A stretch of DNA of 10,501 nucleotides from RGIG4097 sp964637515 (GTDB lineage Bacteria; Bacillota; Clostridia; Christensenellales; CAG-917). The DNA lies in NCBI GenBank assembly GCA_964637515.1, contig CAZWUI010000027.1, forward strand, positions 1-10,501, written 5' to 3'. The notes under the pieces are model-generated. The model did no database searches and was not told where the DNA came from. It was given only the letters and a program-made list of their open reading frames with translations. The position numbers and the translations under genes were made by a program. Shown piece by piece: positions 6,576 through 10,501 of this stretch. Position 1 is the stretch's first letter. Each line of letters opens with the position of its first letter.

Positions 6576-7842
6576 ACCGTCCGTTGCTATCATCACGCTT
6601 GGCTGCAAGGTCAATCAATACGATTCCGATGCGATGCTTGCCATTTTGAAGACGGCAGGCTTTGAGATTTTCGACGAACTCGTAAAGGCGGACGTATACG
6701 TGCTCAACACCTGTGCGGTTACTGCTGAAGCGGAGAGAAAATCCCGTCAGTACGTCACCAAAATTCTGAAAGTCAATCCGAATGCGGAAATTTACGTATG
6801 CGGTTGCGCATCCCAAAACAATTTTTCTCAGTTTGAAAAAGAGCACGTCGCTTTCATTTCGGGTACGGAAGGGAAAATACGCCTTGCAAAAGAACTTGCG
6901 GTGCGCTACGGCGGTGCCGAGGACGGCTATTTTGCAGACCTTGTTCCCGCATCTTTCGACATAAACAAGCAGTTTGAAGAGAATGAAGGCGTATTGTCTT
7001 TGCGCACTCGCCACTACATAAAGGTGCAGGACGGTTGCAATAATTTTTGCAGTTACTGCCTTGTGCCGTACGTCAGGGGTAGGAGTAGGACGAGAAAACT
7101 CGACGGTATTCTGTCCGAATTTGACGAGGCGGTCAAAGTGAGCAAAGAAGTCGTCGTGACGGGGATAAATCTGTCCGCATACGGAAAGGATAGCGGCTCG
7201 TCGCTAGCAGAACTTTTGTATGCTCTTGCGGACTACGATTGCAGAATCAGACTCGGCTCTCTCGAAGTCAACGTAATAGACGAGAAACTTCTCGACGCAA
7301 CCAAAGCACTCAAATCGTTCTGTCCGCATTTTCACCTGTCCTTGCAGAGCGGTGACGACGAAACGTTGAAAGCGATGAACCGCCACTACACGACTGAAGA
7401 ATTTGAAAAAGCGGTCGAACTCATCAGAAAATATTATCCGAATGCGGGTGTTACGACGGACGTCATAGTCGGTTTCCCGACCGAAACCGAAGAACAATTT
7501 GAAAATAGTATGGCGTTTTGCCGTAGAGTCAAGTTTTCGGATATGCACGTATTCCCGTATTCTTCGCGTAAAGGCACGATCGCAGGCAGATTGCCCGTCC
7601 TTCCGTCCGCAGTCCTCGACGATAGGGCGAAGAGAATGGGAGAAGTCAAACGTGAATTGTCGTCAATTTATCTCGACAGTCAAATTGGCGTACCCGTTGA
7701 AGTCCTTTTTGAGACCGAAGAGGACGGATATTGGTGCGGTCATACGCCGAATTATATCAAAGTTTACTCCCGTAGCGGAGAACGAAATACTCTCAAAATC
7801 ATTACCCCGACCGAACATTTCAAAGACGGTCTGAAAGGGTAG
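6568..7842 (+). CDS. mtaB: tRNA threonylcarbamoyladenosine (t6A37) methylthiotransferase MtaB
   Basis: MtaB is a radical-SAM enzyme that converts t6A to ms2t6A at position 37 of tRNAs reading ANN codons. From the ATG at 6568 (GGGAG 9 nt upstream, inside rsmE) the protein has 424 residues. The N-terminal UPF0004 domain opens with TLGCKVNQYDSDAM and supplies cysteines 13, 49 and 80 for the auxiliary 4Fe-4S cluster. The radical-SAM CxxxCxxC motif is C157, C161, C164, followed by YVRGRSR. The C-terminal region fits a TRAM RNA-binding domain. An in-frame GTG at 6532 lies deeper in rsmE and has poorer support. MiaB is the paralogue to exclude; the LGCKVNQYDS and CSYCLVPYVRG motifs and the yqeV position favour MtaB. 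Confidence 0.93.
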   Translation: MTKPSVAIITLGCKVNQYDSDAMLAILKTAGFEIFDELVKADVYVLNTCAVTAEAERKSRQYVTKILKVNPNAEIYVCGCASQNNFSQFEKEHVAFISGTEGKIRLAKELAVRYGGAEDGYFADLVPASFDINKQFEENEGVLSLRTRHYIKVQDGCNNFCSYCLVPYVRGRSRTRKLDGILSEFDEAVKVSKEVVVTGINLSAYGKDSGSSLAELLYALADYDCRIRLGSLEVNVIDEKLLDATKALKSFCPHFHLSLQSGDDETLKAMNRHYTTEEFEKAVELIRKYYPNAGVTTDVIVGFPTETEEQFENSMAFCRRVKFSDMHVFPYSSRKGTIAGRLPVLPSAVLDDRAKRMGEVKRELSSIYLDSQIGVPVEVLFETEEDGYWCGHTPNYIKVYSRSGERNTLKIITPTEHFKDGLKG

Positions 7843-7850
7843 GAGGAATT

Positions 7851-8192
7851 ATGGACAACTGCTTGTTTTGCAAAATAATCAAAGGCGAAATTCCGTCGAC
7901 GAAAGTCTACGAAGACGATGATATGCTCATCATCAAGGACATCTCTCCCCAAGCAAAGGTACACTTGCTTCTTCTCCCCAAGGAGCATTACGCAAACATA
8001 GTCGAGATGACGGACGCACAGGCTGCAACTCTCGCAAAATGCATCAAAAAACTTTCGACCTTGACAGATGAACTCGGACTTCAAGGCGGGTTCAGACTCG
8101 TGTCCAACAAGGGTGCGGATGCGTGTCAATCCGTCGAACACTTGCACGTGCATATTTTGGGCGGAGAAAAACTCGCCGACAAAATGGCATAA
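7851..8192 (+). CDS. HIT family (HinT-like) nucleotide hydrolase
   Basis: HIT-superfamily proteins of the HINT branch hydrolyse purine nucleoside phosphoramidates such as AMP-lysine adducts; the physiological substrate in bacteria is usually unknown. The 113-residue product has the expected length. Its histidine triad HLHVHIL is at 97-103, with H99 as the predicted nucleophile, preceded by SVEHLHVH as in HINT proteins. C4 and C7 (CLFC), with H46 and H97, match the zinc-binding set found in many bacterial members. The ribosome binding site AGGAGG (7841-7846) overlaps the mtaB stop and lies 4 nt before the ATG, so translation should be strong and coupled. It is the last gene before the operon terminator. 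Family assignment is secure, the substrate is not. Confidence 0.93.
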   Translation: MDNCLFCKIIKGEIPSTKVYEDDDMLIIKDISPQAKVHLLLLPKEHYANIVEMTDAQAATLAKCIKKLSTLTDELGLQGGFRLVSNKGADACQSVEHLHVHILGGEKLADKMA

Positions 8193-8233
8193 CTCGAAAC
8201 GCAAAATCAACGTTGATATTCTCGCAACGCAAA
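8193..8233. repeat. 13-bp direct repeat flanking a perfect 12-bp palindrome
   Basis: CTCG-A-AACGCAAA (8193-8205) and CTCG-C-AACGCAAA (8221-8233) match at 12 of 13 positions. Between them lies the perfect palindrome ATCAACGTTGAT (8206-8217). The first copy starts right after the HIT-gene stop and the second runs into the terminator. A third copy is not visible. It could be a protein-binding site or a small duplication; no function is shown. Confidence 0.55.
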
Positions 8234-8235
8234 GA

Positions 8236-8261
8236 AAAAAGCGGTTTTTCAACCGCTTTTT
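8236..8261. terminator. Bidirectional intrinsic terminator
   Basis: Stem GCGGTT (8241-8246) and AACCGC (8251-8256) with loop TTTC, extended by five A-T pairs (8236-8240 with 8257-8261). It is followed on the plus strand by TTTTTCTTTT and on the minus strand by TTTTTTCTTT. It ends the heat-shock/RNA-modification operon from the left and the GH16 gene from the right, and lies 20 bp from the latter's stop codon. Confidence 0.93.
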
Positions 8262-8281
8262 CTTTTGTCAAAAACCGATTT

Positions 8282-9163
8282 TTAGGGCTTTGTTTTGTAG
8301 ACTTTTACGTAGTCAACGACGAAATCAACGGGAGATTCTTCTGTGGAGAACAATGCTTTGCCGGAGAGCGCCGCAAAGAAGAAAGGTGTACTTCCGACGA
8401 TGCCGTCATTTCCGCCGACTTCACAAGAAAGGAACAAGAAACTATCTTTTTCGGACATCTTGAAACCGTCTTCGGGGGTGAACTCAAGAGTCATAATTCC
8501 GTCAACGTAGAAACGATAGTAATTTTCTTGCCAATCGAGAGCAAAGACGTGAAATTCACCGTCGTAGATGTCAACGTCGTTCAAGATTCGTTCTTCTTTT
8601 TGATAGTTTATGTCATAGTCGCCCATATGGAGAGCGGATTGATAGATAGTACTGCCATAGTAATCTACGCCATAGTAGGGGGATTCGAATATGTCGATTT
8701 CGCAACCGCAGACGTCGGGATCTGATGACGGTGCGCCCATTTCGTCGCAGAATATCCAGAATGCAGACCACATACCGTGAGCAAGAGGCACTTTGCAACG
8801 CGCTTCGTAGTAGCCGTAGTGGGTTTCAAACTTATTGTTGGAGTCGATTGCGCCGGTGTAGCAAACGCCGTCTTTGATTTCGGTGCGGATGATGAGATTG
8901 CCGTCGCTCGTGAATACTTGATTTTTGTCCCAATATGCGCCTCTACGCACACCGCTTTCAGGTCCCCAACCTTCGTCGGTATCCGTTTTTTTGGTGTATA
9001 CGTTCCAAACGGACGTGTTCAAACTGTCGAAGTCGTCGAAGAAGATGAGATTTTCGTCAACTTTGTCGTTGTTGCCATTGTCGTTGCAAGCGGTCATAAA
9101 CAACGCGCCGAGAGAGAGCGTAAAGACGAGAAGAACTGCGAGAATGATTGATTTGCGTTTCAT
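8282..9163 (-). CDS. Secreted GH16-family glycoside hydrolase lipoprotein
   Basis: Predicted endo-beta-glucanase-like enzyme of glycoside hydrolase family 16, whose members cut beta-1,3 or mixed beta-1,3/1,4 glucans, or marine galactans. The 293-residue product starts with a signal peptide of lipoprotein type: MKRK, a hydrophobic stretch and lipobox MTAC with lipidated C26. An asparagine/aspartate-rich tether follows. The jelly-roll domain (about 39-293) shows WNVY, a GYYEARCKVP-type segment, GMWSAFWIF and the active site EIDIFE (E155 nucleophile, D157, E160 acid/base) in the beta-bulge form. It ends with VDYVKVYK, the usual last strand. C152 and C154 directly precede the catalytic motif, and C101, C123, C139 and C247 add further possible disulphides. 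GAGG 5 nt before the ATG supports the start. Substrate cannot be assigned by eye. Confidence 0.9.
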   Translation of the reverse strand: MKRKSIILAVLLVFTLSLGALFMTACNDNGNNDKVDENLIFFDDFDSLNTSVWNVYTKKTDTDEGWGPESGVRRGAYWDKNQVFTSDGNLIIRTEIKDGVCYTGAIDSNNKFETHYGYYEARCKVPLAHGMWSAFWIFCDEMGAPSSDPDVCGCEIDIFESPYYGVDYYGSTIYQSALHMGDYDINYQKEERILNDVDIYDGEFHVFALDWQENYYRFYVDGIMTLEFTPEDGFKMSEKDSFLFLSCEVGGNDGIVGSTPFFFAALSGKALFSTEESPVDFVVDYVKVYKTKP

Positions 9164-9190
9164 ATTTGCCTCGTAAGGTTTGATGAAATA

Positions 9191-9219
9191 ATTTTACAAT
9201 ATAAAACGAATTTCGTCAA
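9191..9219 (-). promoter_or_regulatory. Promoter of the GH16 gene
   Basis: Read on the minus strand: TTGACG (9219-9214), a 17-bp spacer, then TAAAAT (9196-9191), about 27 bp upstream of the start codon at 9163. A second, weaker candidate lies farther upstream: TTGACT (9270-9265), an 18-bp spacer and TAAATT (9246-9241). Confidence 0.75.
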
Positions 9220-9228
9220 TGCTCGGTC

Positions 9229-9251
9229 ACGATTGAGTGTAATTTAATCGT
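9229..9251. repeat. Inverted repeat in the divergent GH16/rpsU region
   Basis: ACGATT (9229-9234), 11 bases, AATCGT (9246-9251), extendable by one further pair across a mismatch. It lies just upstream of the GH16 -35 box and overlaps the second candidate GH16 -10 box, so it is placed as an operator could be. A chance occurrence is quite possible. Confidence 0.35.
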
Positions 9252-9319
9252 CATAGACGGTATAAGTCAATGCAAATCCCGATTTTTTTCAAAAACATTT
9301 CCACTCACCCCAAAATTCC

Positions 9320-9347
9320 TTGACAACTTTTTGCCTTTGAGTATAAT
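9320..9347 (+). promoter_or_regulatory. Strong sigma-A promoter of rpsU and the tRNA genes
   Basis: TTGACA (9320-9325), a 16-bp spacer and TATAAT (9342-9347): both hexamers match consensus exactly. The predicted start near 9354 leaves a short leader of about 28 nt before the ATG at 9382. This strength fits a ribosomal protein gene. Confidence 0.92.
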
Positions 9348-9381
9348 GATAAAGTACTAATCGCAAGAGGAGGTGAATTCA

Positions 9382-9561
9382 ATGTCCACAGTCAGAGTCG
9401 GTGAAAACGAAAGTATTGACAACGCAATCCGTCGTTTCAAGAGAAAATGCGCTCGTGACGGTATCATCGGTGACCTCCGCAAACGCGAAGCATACGAGAA
9501 ACCCAGCGTAAAACGCAAAAAGAAAGCGGAAGCAGCACGCAAAAGAGCTTATAAAAACTAA
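9382..9561 (+). CDS. rpsU: 30S ribosomal protein S21
   Basis: S21 is a small basic protein of the 30S subunit, located near the 3' end of 16S rRNA and the anti-Shine-Dalgarno region. The 59-residue product shows the family pattern: VRVGENESIDNAIRRFKRK, then GIIGDLRKREAYEKPS, then a very basic lysine/arginine/alanine tail. AGGAGGTGA (9368-9376) is a near-complete match to the anti-Shine-Dalgarno and lies 5 nt before the ATG at 9382. An in-frame GTG at 9373 lies inside that site and can be ruled out. In Bacillus subtilis rpsU sits just behind yqeV; here an HIT gene and a GH16 gene separate them. No strong terminator follows before the tRNA genes. Confidence 0.96.
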   Translation: MSTVRVGENESIDNAIRRFKRKCARDGIIGDLRKREAYEKPSVKRKKKAEAARKRAYKN

Positions 9562-9572
9562 TTTTGCAAAAC

Positions 9573-9593
9573 AGGCGACCGTATAGGTCGTCT
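9573..9593 (+). other. Hairpin between rpsU and tRNA-Val
   Basis: AGGCGACC, loop GTATA, GGTCGTCT forms an 8-bp stem with one G-U pair, ending 3 nt before the first base of tRNA-Val. No U-tract follows. It may protect the rpsU 3' end after tRNA 5' processing or act as a leaky terminator; only the structure is seen. Confidence 0.45.
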
Positions 9594-9596
9594 TAC

Positions 9597-9673
9597 GGGG
9601 GCATAGCTCAGTTGGTTAGAGCGCATGTTTCACATACATGAGGTCACAGGTTCGAGTCCTGTTGTCCCCACCA
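9597..9673 (+). tRNA. tRNA-Val (anticodon CAC)
   Basis: A complete 77-nt cloverleaf. Acceptor GGGGGCA (9597-9603) pairs with TGTCCCC (9663-9669) with one G-U; the D stem is GCTC/GAGC. Anticodon stem CATGT/ACATG encloses loop TTCACAT with anticodon CAC at 9631-9633, which reads GUG. Variable loop is AGGTC; T stem ACAGG/CCTGT has loop TTCGAGT. Discriminator A and an encoded CCA end the gene. Confidence 0.95.
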
Positions 9674-9769
9674 TAAATTCGGTCAAAACGAGCGCGGAAA
9701 ATCGGTCCGAAATCACCGCGCAACGTCTTGAAATAATTGTTAAGAATTGTCCACAAAACGTTATTCTAC

Positions 9770-9845
9770 GGGGGTGTAGCTCACTTGGTAGAGCGCTTGA
9801 ATGGCATTCAAGAGGTAAGGGGTTCGATCCCCCTCATCTCCACCA
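9770..9845 (+). tRNA. tRNA-Ala (anticodon GGC)
   Basis: A complete 76-nt cloverleaf. Acceptor GGGGGTG (9770-9776) pairs with CATCTCC (9835-9841) with two G-U pairs; the G3-U70 pair is the alanine identity element. The D stem is GCTC/GAGC. Anticodon stem CTTGA/TCAAG has loop ATGGCAT and anticodon GGC at 9803-9805, reading GCC. T stem AGGGG/CCCCT has loop TTCGATC. Discriminator A and encoded CCA are present. The 96-nt gap to tRNA-Val holds a GC-rich inverted repeat (GCGCGG 9692-9697, CCGCGC 9716-9721) and no convincing promoter. Confidence 0.95.
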
Positions 9846-9851
9846 AACAGG

Positions 9852-9895
9852 AATAAAACGAACCAAACCGATAAGGTTTCGTTCGTTTTATTTTT
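9852..9895 (+). terminator. Intrinsic terminator after tRNA-Ala
   Basis: AATAAAACGAAC (9852-9863) pairs perfectly with GTTCGTTTTATT (9881-9892). Inside this, AAACC (9865-9869) pairs with GGTTT (9875-9879) around loop GATAA, with a single internal mismatch. A run of Ts ends at 9895. It closes the rpsU-tRNA transcription unit 7 nt after the tRNA. Confidence 0.88.
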
Positions 9896-9950
9896 CACAA
9901 GGGATTATTTCGGTTTGATTGTTAAATTGAAATAGTCTAAATTCAATAAT

Positions 9951-9985
9951 AAAAGCCGAAGTTAGTCTTCGGCTTTTTCTTTTAT
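9951..9985 (+). terminator. Second intrinsic terminator, or attenuator
   Basis: AAAAGCCGAAG (9951-9961), loop TTAGT, CTTCGGCTTTT (9967-9977), then TCTTTTA. A textbook plus-strand terminator, yet no gene lies between it and the terminator that ends at 9895. A promoter-like TTGATT-N17-TAAATT (9915-9943) lies right before it, so it could be a fail-safe terminator, the end of a deleted gene, or an attenuator for what follows. Confidence 0.85.
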
Positions 9986-10038
9986 AACATTTTCATATCC
10001 TCGGCAAACTCAACGCTTCTACACTCTGTATTAAAGAA

Positions 10039-10263
10039 ATGGAATCCCCATATTTTATAATCGTTATCATCGGCAAACATACAAATCCCGATTCAAGCGA
10101 CAGTTCTTCCGTATATGTGAAGAGAACGATTGAAAGCGATAAAGCAAATCGTTTTGGAACGATAAAGAGAGGTTGGCGATTCTCGGACAATGACAAAATG
10201 AAAGTCGAGAAAGTCATAATGGGTAAAAAAAGAAGAAGTGCGCCCAGTAAATCAAAAAAATGA
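10039..10263 (+). CDS. Hypothetical protein, possibly truncated
   Basis: I do not recognise this 74-residue ORF with confidence. It begins MESPYFIIVIIGKHTNPDSS, continues through a central SVYVKRTIESDKANRF and GWRFSDNDKMKVEKVI, and ends in a strongly basic tail (GKKRRSAPSKSKK). No Shine-Dalgarno precedes the ATG. The frame stays open about 17 codons further upstream without a better start, so it may be the C-terminal remnant of a longer gene. The GWxFSxxDKxxVxxxI pattern vaguely recalls C-termini of small phage or mobile-element proteins, which is inference only. A 102-codon minus-strand frame covers the same bases but begins at TTG and looks like a shadow. Confidence 0.4.
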   Translation: MESPYFIIVIIGKHTNPDSSDSSSVYVKRTIESDKANRFGTIKRGWRFSDNDKMKVEKVIMGKKRRSAPSKSKK

Positions 10264-10391
10264 TTCCAGCTCTGCAACGGGACACTTCGGTAAAACCGCA
10301 ATCCCTAAACACTTCTTCGAGAAGAAAATATCACAAGGCAATTTGATTGTCAAGCAAAATAAAACTCCGTTGTCGCTAAAAAGAGGAGCAT

Positions 10392-10501
10392 ATGAAGAAG
10401 AAAAATACCGCTGTCGGGAAAGTGTATCGAGGCAGAACAAAGTACATAGATAAAGACACAAAACCCGAACGCAACTACGTTGTCGTCTTCGATGACGGAC
10501 G
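10392..10501 (+). CDS. Start of an unrecognised gene, cut by the window end
   Basis: A new frame opens with ATG at 10392, preceded by AGAGGAG (10382-10388), one of the better ribosome binding sites in the window. The visible 36 residues begin MKKKNTAVGKVYRGRTKYID, continue KDTKPERNYVVVFDDG and are still open at the right edge. The short basic N-terminus followed by a beta-rich stretch with paired charged residues before a valine-rich strand resembles the opening of PemK/MazF-like toxin folds. That is a weak impression, not an assignment. Together with the ORF at 10039 it suggests accessory DNA. Confidence 0.7.
   Translation, partial: MKKKNTAVGKVYRGRTKYIDKDTKPERNYVVVFDDG

Noticed and set aside
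8123..8725. Plus-strand open frame (200 codons) across the HIT end, the terminator and the GH16 C-terminus
   Set aside because: It runs through a strong terminator and is antisense to the GH16 gene, whose catalytic motif and signal peptide are clear.
9674..9769. A separate promoter for tRNA-Ala
   Set aside because: TTGTTA (9737-9742) with TATTCT (9762-9767) would start transcription inside the tRNA, and the other candidate, TTGAAA (9728-9733), lacks a -10 box at proper spacing.
9993..10301. Hydrophobic minus-strand frame (102 codons) opposite the ORF at 10039
   Set aside because: It begins at TTG without a ribosome binding site and reads as the antisense of a plus-strand frame rich in polar and basic codons.
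10260..10346. 28-codon ORF starting at an ATGA overlap with the stop at 10263
   Set aside because: The overlap looks like translational coupling, but the product is short, unremarkable and follows an A-run where an ATG easily arises by chance.
10238..10453. Plus-strand frame (71 codons) from a GTG, including SATGHFGKTAIPKHFFEKK
   Set aside because: It overlaps the ORF ending at 10263 and about 60 bases of the better supported gene at 10392. It has only an alternative start. A real remnant is not excluded, because part of it reads like coding sequence, but the support is too weak to annotate.
1..10501. CRISPR array, insertion sequence or known defence locus
   Set aside because: No regularly spaced repeats, transposase motifs or terminal inverted repeats were seen in the window.

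Overview
The window is mostly a conserved chromosomal backbone from a low-to-moderate GC, Firmicutes/Clostridia-like bacterium. The basis is fourfold: the gene order hrcA-grpE-dnaK-dnaJ-prmA-rsmE-mtaB followed nearby by rpsU, which is the Bacillus/Clostridium dnaK-region order; a CIRCE operator; a DnaK lacking the N-terminal insertion of Gram-negative DnaK; and strong AGGAGG-type ribosome binding sites. The exact genus cannot be read from the sequence. Genes use the standard bacterial code with TAA, TAG and TGA stops.

Layout. Bases 1-144 are a control region: a perfect 16-bp AT palindrome, a consensus sigma-A promoter and a CIRCE operator. A plus-strand operon (159-8192) then encodes the heat-shock repressor HrcA and the chaperones GrpE, DnaK and DnaJ. 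It continues with the modification enzymes PrmA (ribosomal protein L11), RsmE (16S rRNA) and MtaB (tRNA), and ends with an HIT-family hydrolase. GC-rich hairpins sit before dnaK and before dnaJ, and a candidate internal promoter sits before rsmE. A bidirectional terminator (8236-8261) closes the operon. A convergent minus-strand gene (8282-9163) encodes a secreted GH16 lipoprotein. It and rpsU (S21, 9382-9561) are transcribed divergently from a 218-bp region with promoters for each. rpsU is followed by tRNA-Val(CAC) and tRNA-Ala(GGC) with no visible promoter of their own, then a strong terminator.

From about 9900 to the right edge the character changes: AT-richer DNA, a second terminator, a short unrecognised ORF and the start of a gene cut by the window end. 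This looks like the start of an accessory region behind a tRNA gene.

Functionally, HrcA bound at CIRCE should repress the whole chaperone operon until heat stress. The rRNA, tRNA and L11 modification genes share the transcript, with rsmE possibly also expressed separately. I see no clearly new multi-gene system. The points most worth checking are the intergenic hairpins, the possible leaderless rsmE transcript, the rpsU-tRNA co-transcription, the GH16 gene placed inside the conserved order, and the accessory DNA at the right edge.
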